A stretch of 53,312 nt of DNA, taken from JADKIH01 sp043747595. GTDB lineage: Bacteria; Bacteroidota; Bacteroidia; AKYH767-A; 2013-40CM-41-45. Of this stretch, positions 1 to 6,814 are shown piece after piece; within the stretch, counting starts at the first letter, position 1, and every line of letters starts with the position of its first letter. The position numbers were made by a program, and so were the translations under genes. The stretch spans positions 1 through 53,312 of the forward strand of contig JAYTOX010000070.1 in the NCBI GenBank assembly GCA_043747595.1, in the 5' to 3' direction. The notes beneath the pieces were generated by a model. That model had not been told where the DNA came from. It saw only the letters and a program-made list of their open reading frames with translations, and did not search any database.

Positions 1-212
1 CGATCGAAGAGCATAACATGGTCCATTTCTTCCAGCGTAATGGGTTGGAAGTTGGCAAGCACAGCTTCAACTTCTCTATAAAAAGAGGAGTTGGGATTAG
101 GGCTAAAGCGAGGCTGATTTGTTTGATCTGGATTCAATGAAACTATATAAGCTGCAAAAGTGGGGGATTGTGATGTGTTTTGAATGAAAAGGAGGGAACA
201 AAAGTTGTTCAT
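1..212 (-). CDS. VTC-like domain protein, N-terminal fragment cut by the left edge
   Basis: An open reverse-strand frame runs from an ATG at 212-210 off the left edge, giving about 70 visible residues. The last 27 or so read like the opening of bacterial VTC/polyphosphate-polymerase-like proteins: an amphipathic helix, then FQPITLEEMD and a Leu-x-x-Arg just before the edge. That resemblance is from memory of the family, where this segment precedes the RxDTKF strand, so the assignment is tentative. The first 45 residues are low in recognisable content, so the true start could be later, for example the TTG at the SLNPDQ segment. A perfect 12-bp inverted repeat (218-249) sits immediately upstream of the ATG. 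The gene could also be a degenerate remnant; the fragment is too short to decide. Confidence 0.45.
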   Translation of the reverse strand, partial: MNNFCSLLFIQNTSQSPTFAAYIVSLNPDQTNQPRFSPNPNSSFYREVEAVLANFQPITLEEMDHVMLFD

Positions 213-217
213 TTACA

Positions 218-249
218 CCATTGCCATTGCCTGAAGTCAATGGCAATGG
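218..249. repeat. Perfect 12-bp inverted repeat made of doubled CCATTG
   Basis: CCATTGCCATTG (218-229), an 8-base loop, and CAATGGCAATGG (238-249) form a perfect stem. Each arm is itself a doubled hexamer. It ends 5 bases before the ATG of the edge gene on the reverse strand, so in that transcript it would be a leader hairpin close to the start codon. No clear T-tract follows on either strand, so a simple terminator is less likely. Confidence 0.65.
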
Positions 250-302
250 AATTATTGTCTTTTACAACATTTGAAAAGTAAAGGAAATGCAATGAATAAG
301 AC

Positions 303-360
303 AAAAAAAAATGTGAGATTGGGATTGGGTGTGAAAATCACACTCGCACTCAAACTCACA
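303..360 (-). terminator. Rho-independent terminator after tRNA-Glu
   Basis: Reading the reverse strand just after the tRNA, arms TGTGAG (plus 355-360) and CTCACA (plus 312-317) enclose an inner hairpin GTGTGA-AAA-TCACAC (329-343). They are followed by nine T residues (plus 303-311). The nested stem plus T-run is a good intrinsic terminator, and its position fits termination of the tRNA transcript. Confidence 0.6.
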
Positions 361-370
361 CTATATTTCG

Positions 371-442
371 TAGCCCGTGCGGGAATCGAACCCGCGTTTC
401 CTCCGTGAAAGGGAGATGTCCTAACCCCTAGACGAACGGGCC
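371..442 (-). tRNA. tRNA-Glu (anticodon TTC)
   Basis: The reverse strand folds as a complete cloverleaf: acceptor GGCCCGT pairs with ACGGGCT (one G-U pair), the D-arm contains TAGGGGTTAGGA, the anticodon loop CTTTCAC carries TTC, and the T-loop is GGTTCGATTCC. TTC reads GAA/GAG, so this is tRNA-Glu. Discriminator base A73 is at 371. The CCA end is not encoded, since CGA follows. Length is 72 nt. A terminator with a T9 tract lies just downstream. Confidence 0.97.
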
Positions 443-871
443 ATCTTTGGGACGGCAAAGGTAGATTTTCTTTCATAAAATCAAAGATTTTCATTAAAAA
501 ATAATCGATTTATCTATTTTATTGAACCTGAATAGGTTTAGATGACTAATTGGCTTTCATTCAAGTTGTTGCCGATGCTTATCAACTCATAGGCTTCTTT
601 TATGGCATTATTTCAGGCTATTTGCCTCGCTTTTCTCCTCGCTGTTGCGTTCACGTAAGAATGATTTTCTTGAAGCGTGATGACGCACTTATCTGCTAAA
701 AAATTTGGCCGCTCTTCCCAAAAAATGGACATGGTTTTTTACAAGAATAGGTCGGAAGTATTAGGATTAAATTTTAGGCCGATTCAATTAAATTATTTTG
801 ATTTCTATTGACACAATTCAAACGAACATAATTCAATTGATAATGCTATTTTCGCACACCAAAATAAATCA
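443..871. other. Gene-free stretch upstream of the SET-domain gene
   Basis: No open frame with protein-like composition and no tRNA-like fold is seen here. The only signal is TATTTTCG (847-854), one base off the Bacteroidota -7 consensus TAnnTTTG, 17 bases before the SET-domain ATG. No TTG is found at the usual distance upstream of it, so the promoter call is weak. Confidence 0.4.
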
Positions 872-1336
872 ATGGAATTACTCGATAATTTTCTTCGTGT
901 GCGAAAATCAATTCTTCCGGGTGCAGGGAAAGGCTTGTTTACTACAATCGATATACCGGCAAAAACAATGATCGTTGAATATGGTGGCGATCTTGTAAAA
1001 TGGAAGGATGTAAAAGACTTCGACGGATATAACGCTTATCTATTCAAAATAAATTCGCGCTGGGCGATTGATGCGCTGCATGATCATTCTAACATTGCTC
1101 GTTTTGCGAACGATGCTCGTGGTATTGGTAGAGCAATCGGTATGCGAAACAATTGTGAGTATATCGTAAAAGGCAAAAATGTGTACATCTGTTCCACTCG
1201 AAAAATTTATTCAGGAGGAGAAATCTATGTTGATTACAGTCGTGCTTATTGGTCGTTAATAAATAAAGTTTTAAAAGACCCAGACTATAAAAAGAAGTTG
1301 AATGCAATCAAGAAAAACGGAAAGCTGAAAAAGTAA
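872..1336 (+). CDS. Small SET-domain protein (putative lysine methyltransferase)
   Basis: A 154-residue protein that is essentially one SET domain. SET enzymes transfer a methyl group from S-adenosylmethionine to lysine side chains. Visible hallmarks, in order, are GAGKGLF (17-23, the N-terminal GxG strand), IARFAND (75-81, in place of the usual RFINHS knot segment), NNCEY (93-97) and GGEIYVDYSRAYW (115-127, matching the GEEIxxDY motif with its catalytic-type Tyr). The tail is lysine-rich. There is no signal peptide, so it should be cytoplasmic. The ATG is preceded by an A-rich stretch without Shine-Dalgarno, as is usual in Bacteroidota. The substrate is unknown; neighbours give no hint. The downstream gene is convergent. 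Confidence 0.8.
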   Translation: MELLDNFLRVRKSILPGAGKGLFTTIDIPAKTMIVEYGGDLVKWKDVKDFDGYNAYLFKINSRWAIDALHDHSNIARFANDARGIGRAIGMRNNCEYIVKGKNVYICSTRKIYSGGEIYVDYSRAYWSLINKVLKDPDYKKKLNAIKKNGKLKK

Positions 1337-1421
1337 GGTGAATATTTTTTTTGCTTGTAATAAGTAGAAATAAAATCAAAGTGATTTCATCTGAGTAAAA
1401 CATTTTGAAAGCAAAGGATGA

Positions 1422-2912
1422 TCAATTATCGGAAAAGTAAAATTTTGTTAAAAATACTTGCTGATTGATTTTCCTAGGCAAATATAATTCATCTCCATTG
1501 TTTGAATGTAAAAAAGTGCTAAGCATAATTGCATCTGTATCTTTCTTGTTCTCTTTTTTGATTATCGGCTTTCTCAAAACTTTTCCATTCTCAACAACTG
1601 TATAAATTACATTTGTTTTTTCCATTCTTGAAGTATTTACTCGCTTCATTTGATCGGGTGTTTTGTTCAGGTTTTCTTCCAGTTCGTTATAAATAAAGTA
1701 ACTTTTATCGGCGTGACTTATTATTGCAAGTCCTAGGAAAGCTGAATTGGTTTTATTTGAATATTGTTGTTTTTTTATTTTATGAAGATCTGTTACTACA
1801 TGATTACTGTCTGTATCGATGGTTATTATATTCCCCAAATCGAAATCAGTGCCTACAGGAATTCCATACAAATAAGTTGTAGTCGCACGTCGGCTTTCAT
1901 AAACTAATTTTAGTCCATCATTTTTCATAGGTATTATTCCAACATTGATACATGCCGATAAAATGAATCCATCATCTTCATTCACATTTCCAGTGTCGAT
2001 TTTGAATGGGATAATACTTTCGCTGATTAATGATTTTGTTTTTGAATCGATTTGAGCAAGATAAATTCCATTGGCATTATAAGCGGGAGTTTGGGTAGCG
2101 TAAGGGATAATAATATTTATTCGATTGTGTAAATCAATATACGAATCAATGAAATTGGAGAGGTAAATTTTATTCGATAACGGTTTTTGAAGAGCAATTT
2201 TAATTGGCTGGTCTGAGTCGGGAGTGTAAATAATTACGTTCCACTTTACATTTCTATCGCCCATTTTGCTACGCGTTAAATGATATAAGTTGCATTCTTT
2301 GTCAATTAACGAGTGAACAATATTTCCAGATTCGTCGTCGAGTGAGAATTTTTGAGAACGAGTTCTATTTCCAAAGTAATCGAAATGATTAATTGTGACG
2401 AATGTTGTGTCTTGAAATTCTTTCGTTCCAAAAGCCAAGAATTCATTCATGTTTTTTCGGGGAATTACAGAAAAACTTCCTGCATGTTTTTCGTTCTTGC
2501 CTTCGGAAAAATCGACCATCTTTCCGTTGTTCAAAGTGTTTCCGTTTTTGTCGAACGTCACCATTTCCAACTGCTCTCGTAAATTGCGCTTATTGAAATA
2601 GGAATAAAGAACGAGGAAGGAGTCATTTAGAGGAAGTAGACTTTCAAAGTGATACTTGAGAGAATCTTTCGCGGGTAAGGGAGTTCGAATGTGAAACAAA
2701 CGTGTTAATGAAGCTTTATCATACCCTTCCAAAAAGTAATCGTTAGAATTAAATCGAAAGGCATAAATTGTTGAACTGTCTTGTGAATACAGTTTAAAAG
2801 TTGATGGGTCGAACTCTTCTATTTTAGATCCGGAGAAATAATGAAGTTCTTGTGCATTTGTTTGTGCAATTGTAAAAGCGAAAAGAAAGCGTAATAAATT
2901 TTTATGGAACAT
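1422..2912 (-). CDS. Secreted protein of unknown function, 496 aa
   Basis: I do not recognise a family. The first 20 residues (MFHKNLLRFLFAFTIAQTNA, then QE) form a signal peptide with a likely cleavage site after Ala. The remainder is rich in short beta-strand-like segments alternating polar and hydrophobic residues, with many Asn, Asp, Ser and Lys, consistent with a periplasmic or outer-membrane-associated beta-structured protein. There is no lipobox, no obvious catalytic motif, and no clear type IX secretion C-terminal domain. It stands alone: msrB lies 69 bp upstream on the same strand, and the SET gene converges from the other side. Confidence 0.7.
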   Translation of the reverse strand: MFHKNLLRFLFAFTIAQTNAQELHYFSGSKIEEFDPSTFKLYSQDSSTIYAFRFNSNDYFLEGYDKASLTRLFHIRTPLPAKDSLKYHFESLLPLNDSFLVLYSYFNKRNLREQLEMVTFDKNGNTLNNGKMVDFSEGKNEKHAGSFSVIPRKNMNEFLAFGTKEFQDTTFVTINHFDYFGNRTRSQKFSLDDESGNIVHSLIDKECNLYHLTRSKMGDRNVKWNVIIYTPDSDQPIKIALQKPLSNKIYLSNFIDSYIDLHNRINIIIPYATQTPAYNANGIYLAQIDSKTKSLISESIIPFKIDTGNVNEDDGFILSACINVGIIPMKNDGLKLVYESRRATTTYLYGIPVGTDFDLGNIITIDTDSNHVVTDLHKIKKQQYSNKTNSAFLGLAIISHADKSYFIYNELEENLNKTPDQMKRVNTSRMEKTNVIYTVVENGKVLRKPIIKKENKKDTDAIMLSTFLHSNNGDELYLPRKINQQVFLTKFYFSDN

Positions 2913-2981
2913 AAAAAGAATGTTAAACTAATCGATCGATAAATTGGAAGTAGTTAAAAGGTGAAATTTCTATAGTTGAAT

Positions 2982-3374
2982 TTAGCTTTCTTTTTTAAAT
3001 CCCATAGAAACGGAATTTACACAATACCGAACGCCTGTTTCGGTAGGGCCATCATCAAAAATATGTCCTAAATGAGAGCCACAGTTTGCGCAAAGTATTT
3101 CAGTTCTAATCATACCATGGGCTGAGTCTTTTTTCTGAATAATTTTCCCTCCTTCAATTTCTCGATCGAACGAAGGCCAGCCGCAGCCCGAATCGAATTT
3201 CATTTCAGAAGTAAAGAGTTCGTTGCCACAAGCAGCACAGTTGTAAACACCTTTTTCTTTATTCAGGTATAATTGTCCGGTGAATGGCCGTTCGGTTCCT
3301 TTCTGACGAAGCACATAATATTCTTCTTCAGTCAACTGCTTTTTCCATTCTTCATCTGATTTCTCGAAGTTCAT
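2982..3374 (-). CDS. msrB: Peptide-methionine (R)-S-oxide reductase MsrB
   Basis: Reduces the R-epimer of methionine sulfoxide in proteins, using thioredoxin. The 130 residues cover the whole MsrB domain. Zinc-binding pairs are CAAC (Cys46/Cys49) and CANC (Cys95/Cys98). The fold motif CGWPSF is at 64-69, HLGHIFDDGP follows the second zinc pair, and RYCVNSVSM carries the catalytic Cys118. There is no signal peptide, so it acts in the cytoplasm. Length is normal for a stand-alone MsrB with no fused MsrA. The repeat-rich region 3461-3867 lies upstream. Confidence 0.97.
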   Translation of the reverse strand: MNFEKSDEEWKKQLTEEEYYVLRQKGTERPFTGQLYLNKEKGVYNCAACGNELFTSEMKFDSGCGWPSFDREIEGGKIIQKKDSAHGMIRTEILCANCGSHLGHIFDDGPTETGVRYCVNSVSMGFKKES

Positions 3375-3460
3375 TTCTCTGATTATTTTTATGAAAAGTA
3401 AATTTAGATAAATATTTTGAATGTGGAAGCAATATGGTGTAATGGAAATTCCAAAAAAAT

Positions 3461-3740
3461 CTCCCGCTGATACCGCGGAATTATTTTGAGTGAGTGGTAA
3501 GTTGTAATTAGTGAGTAAATTTTCTCCCGCAGATGCCGCAGAATTTTTTTAAGTGAGTGGTAAGTTGTAATTAGTGAATAAATTTTCTCCCGCAGATGCC
3601 GGAGATTTCCGCAGAATTTTTTTTAGTGAGTGTTAAGTTGTAATTAGTTAGTAAATTTTTCTCCCGCAGATGCCGCAGAATTATTTCTAGTAATTGTTAA
3701 GTTCTGCTAATTGAGTAAATTTTTCTCCAGCAGATTTTTT
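3461..3740. repeat. Tandem array of about five ~63-bp units
   Basis: The segment CTCCCGCAGATGCCGCAGAA recurs with starts at 3461, 3524, 3587, 3661 and (decayed) 3725, giving spacings of 63, 63, 74 and 64. Between the cores the sequence is also conserved (AGTGAGTGGTAAGTTGTAAT type), so the whole unit repeats rather than only a short motif. The 74-bp step contains an extra 11 bases around GGAGATTTCCG. There is no open frame through it and no cas gene nearby. The GCAGAT-rich core resembles dispersed repeats I have seen in other Bacteroidota genomes; that comparison is from memory. Confidence 0.85.
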
Positions 3741-3748
3741 TTATTTTT

Positions 3749-3867
3749 CATATTTCATACTTCATAATTGACCTTTGACCTTTGACCTTTGACCTTTGAC
3801 CCTTCTTACTTCTTACTTCTTACTTCATACTTAATAATTCATAGTTTACATTTGACCCTTGCCCCAT
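3749..3867. repeat. Run of 17 heptanucleotide repeats in one register
   Basis: From 3749 the sequence reads in uninterrupted 7-base steps: CATATTT, CATACTT, CATAATT, four GACCTTT, GACCCTT, three CTTACTT, CATACTT, AATAATT, CATAGTT, TACATTT, GACCCTT, GCCCCAT. Nearly all end in TT. The run finishes 12 bases before the stop codon of the reverse-strand DCC-family gene. It resembles the heptameric short tandem repeats known from cyanobacteria and some Bacteroidota. Confidence 0.85.
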
Positions 3868-3879
3868 GACCTGCTTCCT

Positions 3880-4275
3880 TCAAAAAAACCGTTCTCTCAC
3901 TTCTTCCGACGGTACCATGCATTTGTCTTTTTTTCCAAACCATTTATATCTGTTGCGTGCAATCATTTTGTAGATGAAATCTCTGATTGGATAAGGAATT
4001 ACAATGAAAATAAATAATATTTTAAATGGCCAGCCCATCAGTTTTGCGATGTGTAATACAGCCGATGACTTAGTGTAGAATTTATTATTGTGAAAAAGTA
4101 TCACCGAGGAAGAATAGAAGGAAGATATATTTTTTTGTGCAAGAAGTTTTTTTGAAAATTCGGATTGAGATGGACTGAAACGGATTCTTTTCTTTTTGTC
4201 GTGGCGAATGATGAAAGCGACAGAGCTATTACATAGATTGCAAACACCATCAAAAATTAGTAAAGGAGAATTCAT
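3880..4275 (-). CDS. DCC-family (DUF393) thiol-disulfide oxidoreductase-like protein
   Basis: A 131-residue protein matching the DUF393/DCC family, named for its N-terminal Asp-x-x-Cys-x-x-Cys. Here LLIFDGVCNLCN supplies Asp9, Cys12 and Cys15. A basic segment (RHDKKKRIRFSPSQS) and the family's SSAVLHIAKLMG helix follow. A hydrophobic stretch around residues 80-100 may associate with the membrane. The family is predicted to be thioredoxin-like, but its physiological role is not established. It is divergent from the nuo operon, with about 120 bp between start codons, and heptad repeats run almost up to its stop codon. Confidence 0.85.
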   Translation of the reverse strand: MNSPLLIFDGVCNLCNSSVAFIIRHDKKKRIRFSPSQSEFSKKLLAQKNISSFYSSSVILFHNNKFYTKSSAVLHIAKLMGWPFKILFIFIVIPYPIRDFIYKMIARNRYKWFGKKDKCMVPSEEVRERFF

Positions 4276-4340
4276 GCTTTGTGTATCGTGCCACTCGAAG
4301 GCAAACGGTTAATTTGTTGATAACACCGGGTAATTAAGTG

Positions 4341-4371
4341 TTGGTTTTTCAAAAGTAATCGTTTATGTTTG
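4341..4371 (+). promoter_or_regulatory. Bacteroidota-type promoter for the nuo operon
   Basis: TTGG at 4341-4344 and a perfect TAnnTTTG element, TATGTTTG, at 4364-4371 are separated by 19 bases, as expected for the -33 and -7 elements of the main Bacteroidota sigma factor. Transcription would begin near 4378, giving a leader of about 18 nt before the ATG at 4396. Confidence 0.7.
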
Positions 4372-4395
4372 ATTTTTACTAAGAAAGGCAGAATT

Positions 4396-4746
4396 ATGGG
4401 CTTAAGTTCACTGTTAATGTTGATTATTTGTGGCGTTGCATTTGCCGGTGGCGGAATTGTATTGGCTAATTTGATTTCGTTGAAGTCGACTAATGCTCAA
4501 AAGGGATTGGCGTATGAATGTGGCGTTCCTACCATAGGTAAATCCTGGATTCAGTTTAACGTAGGTTACTACTTGTTTGCCTTGTTATTTCTTATCTTTG
4601 ATGTAGAGTTGGTGTTTCTTTATCCGTGGGCTGTAGTGGTTAAGGATATCGGATTTCCGGCACTGTTTGAAATAGTAATTTTTCTTTTCATCCTATTCTT
4701 AGGATTTTTATATGCACACAAGAAAGGAGCTTTGAAATGGATGTAA
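4396..4746 (+). CDS. nuoA: NADH-quinone oxidoreductase subunit NuoA
   Basis: Small membrane subunit of complex I, connecting the quinone module to the membrane arm. It has three membrane helices, with the conserved loop YECGVPTIGKSWIQFNVGYY after the first (quinone-site loop with the key Cys) and FDVELVFLYPW in the second helix, as in the family. I choose the ATG at 4396. A TTG at 4369 in the same frame lies inside the -7 promoter element and cannot be on the transcript. The resulting 116 residues fit the normal length. Its end overlaps nuoB by 10 bases. Confidence 0.95.
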   Translation: MGLSSLLMLIICGVAFAGGGIVLANLISLKSTNAQKGLAYECGVPTIGKSWIQFNVGYYLFALLFLIFDVELVFLYPWAVVVKDIGFPALFEIVIFLFILFLGFLYAHKKGALKWM

Positions 4747-5246
4747 ACACACAAGATCCGAGAGTAACTTTTCCGGGAGAAATCCATCCAACGCCGGGAG
4801 GAGGAATCTTAGTTAGCAAATTAGATGAAGTGATAAATTGGGCGCGATCGAATTCGCTATGGCCACTAGTTTTTGGAACTAGCTGCTGCGCTATCGAAAT
4901 GATGTCGACTGCTTCTGCAAAATATGATTGGTCGCGATTTGGTTTTGAAGTCGCTCGTGCTACCCCCCGGCAAGCCGATGTAATTATTATTGCCGGAACA
5001 ATCGTTAATAAAATGGGCCCGGTATTAAAAAGATTGTACGATCAAATGCCGGATCCGAAATATGTCATAGCCATGGGTGCCTGTGCTACTTCTGGCGGAC
5101 CATTTTTTTACAATACATATTCGGTGGTAAAAGGAGCAGATCACATTATTCCGGTCGATGTTTACATAGCTGGTTGTCCTCCGAGACCAGAAGCATTATT
5201 GCACGCTTTGATAACATTGCAAGAAAAAATTAAAGCCGGGAAGTAA
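4737..5246 (+). CDS. nuoB: NADH-quinone oxidoreductase subunit NuoB
   Basis: Holds the terminal iron-sulfur cluster N2 that hands electrons to quinone. The four cluster cysteines are visible: the tandem pair Cys50-Cys51 in FGTSCCAIEMM, Cys115 in GACATSGG, and Cys147 in AGCPPRPEALLHAL. At 169 residues it has the usual length. It overlaps nuoA and is followed by nuoC after 2 bases, so translation is probably coupled. With NuoC, D and I it forms the connecting module that remains in this EFG-less operon. Confidence 0.97.
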   Translation: MDVNTQDPRVTFPGEIHPTPGGGILVSKLDEVINWARSNSLWPLVFGTSCCAIEMMSTASAKYDWSRFGFEVARATPRQADVIIIAGTIVNKMGPVLKRLYDQMPDPKYVIAMGACATSGGPFFYNTYSVVKGADHIIPVDVYIAGCPPRPEALLHALITLQEKIKAGK

Positions 5247-5248
5247 TT

Positions 5249-5695
5249 ATGCTGAAAGAAAAAATTGAGTCCCTATTTAGTGAAGTAGTATTCGAAGAGA
5301 ATTCGCAATGGCCTACAATGTTGATCGCATCGGATCAATGGCGATCGGTTGCAGAAATTTTACGATCAAATAATGATTTGAATTTCGATTATCTTTTTTG
5401 TGTTACAGCGGTAGATTGGAAGACACATATTACGATGGTCTACCATCTCGAGTCAACATTTTATAGACACATCTTAGTTGTTAAAGCGAAAATTGAAAAC
5501 AGAGACAATGCAAAGATTGCTACAGTTAGTGATCTTTGGCGAACAGCAGAATTAAACGAGCGAGAGGCGTATGATTTAATGGGCGTTCATTTTAAATATC
5601 ATCCTGATATGCGACGATTGTTTTTAACAGATGAATGGGTAGGTTGGCCATTGCGAAAAGATTATGACGATCCAATCAATATGATAAAATTGTAA
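5249..5695 (+). CDS. nuoC: NADH-quinone oxidoreductase subunit NuoC
   Basis: Peripheral-arm subunit (30-kDa family) that scaffolds NuoD and NuoB; it binds no cofactor. The family signature near the C-terminus is clear: NEREAYDLMGVHFKYHPDMRR, then FLTDEWVGWPLRKDY. The 148 residues are on the short side because the N-terminal region is compact. It is separate from NuoD, unlike the fused NuoCD of enterobacteria and Bacteroides. Start codon ATG lies 2 bases after the nuoB stop. Confidence 0.95.
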   Translation: MLKEKIESLFSEVVFEENSQWPTMLIASDQWRSVAEILRSNNDLNFDYLFCVTAVDWKTHITMVYHLESTFYRHILVVKAKIENRDNAKIATVSDLWRTAELNEREAYDLMGVHFKYHPDMRRLFLTDEWVGWPLRKDYDDPINMIKL

Positions 5696-5698
5696 CTG

Positions 5699-6814
5699 AT
5701 GCTGGAAGAAGTAGGAACAACAGAATTGGGTGATGTAATCATCAATGTAGGGCCACAGCATCCTTCAACTCACGGTGTTTTACATTTAGTAATTACTCTA
5801 AATGGCGAGACGGTTAAAAAAGTTGAGCCGCATTTAGGATATATTCATCGGAGTATTGAGAAGATGTGTGAGAGTTTAACATACAGACAATTTATTTATG
5901 TGACCTCTCGGATGGATTATCTTTCGTCGCATATTAATAATCATGCATGTGCTTTAGTCGTAGAGAAAGGATTACAAATAGAAATTCCAAGAAGAGCACA
6001 ATATCTCAGAGTGTTATTAGATGAGCTCACTCGTTTGGCATCTCATCAGTTATGGTGGGGAGCAATGGCAATGGATGTTGGAGCAATCACTCCATTTTTT
6101 CATGCATTTCGAGAGAGAGAAATGATTAACGATATTATGGAACAAACATGCGGAGCGAGACTGACGATGAACTTTATGGTTCCGGGTGGTTGTATGTTTG
6201 ATATACACCCTGAATTTGTAAAAAGAACGAAAGAGTTTATAGCTTTTTTCAAGAGTAAACTGAGCGAGTATGATGAAATGGTTACTGATAATGTAATCTT
6301 CAAAAATAGAATGCAAAACGTTGGCGTAATATCGAGAGAAGATGCAATTAGTTATGGATGTAGTGGGCCAGTTGCAAGAGCTGCCGGAGTTTCGTGCGAT
6401 ATAAGGAAATTGTATCCGTACGATATTTATTCGGAAATTGATTTTAAAGAATCGCTAGAAACAAAAGGAGATTGTTATGCGCGATATCTAGTTCGAATGA
6501 AAGAAATGAATGAGTCGGTTCGAATCATTGAACAATTGATTGATAATATTCCTGAAGGAGAATTTCAGGCTAAAACAAAAGCAGTTTTAAAATTACCCAA
6601 AGGAGAATATTATTCGCGCGTTGAAACAGCTCGTGGCGATTTTGGAATTTATGTAGTAAGTGAAGGAGCAACTACTCCGTATAGAATAAAATTCAGATCA
6701 CCCGGATTCTGTAATCTTTCGGCACTTGAACATATGGCGAGAGGAAGTAAAATAGGCGACTTAGTAGCTATCATGGGATCGTTGGATCTTGTAATACCCG
6801 ATATTGACAGATAA
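5699..6814 (+). CDS. nuoD: NADH-quinone oxidoreductase subunit NuoD
   Basis: The 49-kDa-type subunit that forms the quinone-binding cavity with NuoB, evolutionarily related to [NiFe] hydrogenase large subunits. NVGPQHPSTHGVLHL near the start contains His25, and TSRMDYLSSH contains Tyr74; these match the His/Tyr pair known to contact the quinone head group. GYIHRSIEKM and the C-terminal GSLDLVIPDIDR are also typical. The 371 residues begin close to the first conserved strand, slightly shorter at the N-terminus than many homologues. Its TAA overlaps the nuoH ATG (TAATG), so no nuoE, nuoF or nuoG intervenes. Confidence 0.97.
   Translation: MLEEVGTTELGDVIINVGPQHPSTHGVLHLVITLNGETVKKVEPHLGYIHRSIEKMCESLTYRQFIYVTSRMDYLSSHINNHACALVVEKGLQIEIPRRAQYLRVLLDELTRLASHQLWWGAMAMDVGAITPFFHAFREREMINDIMEQTCGARLTMNFMVPGGCMFDIHPEFVKRTKEFIAFFKSKLSEYDEMVTDNVIFKNRMQNVGVISREDAISYGCSGPVARAAGVSCDIRKLYPYDIYSEIDFKESLETKGDCYARYLVRMKEMNESVRIIEQLIDNIPEGEFQAKTKAVLKLPKGEYYSRVETARGDFGIYVVSEGATTPYRIKFRSPGFCNLSALEHMARGSKIGDLVAIMGSLDLVIPDIDR

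Noticed and set aside
252..494. An 80-residue reverse-strand open frame over the tRNA-Glu
   Set aside because: It runs across a complete tRNA cloverleaf and its terminator; the translation is low-complexity and without family features.
3461..3867. The repeat block read as a CRISPR array
   Set aside because: The whole 63-bp unit is conserved, there are no unique spacers, and no cas gene is present.
4369..4395. TTG start for NuoA
   Set aside because: It lies within the -7 promoter element, so it is upstream of the predicted transcript start; the ATG at 4396 gives the family length.
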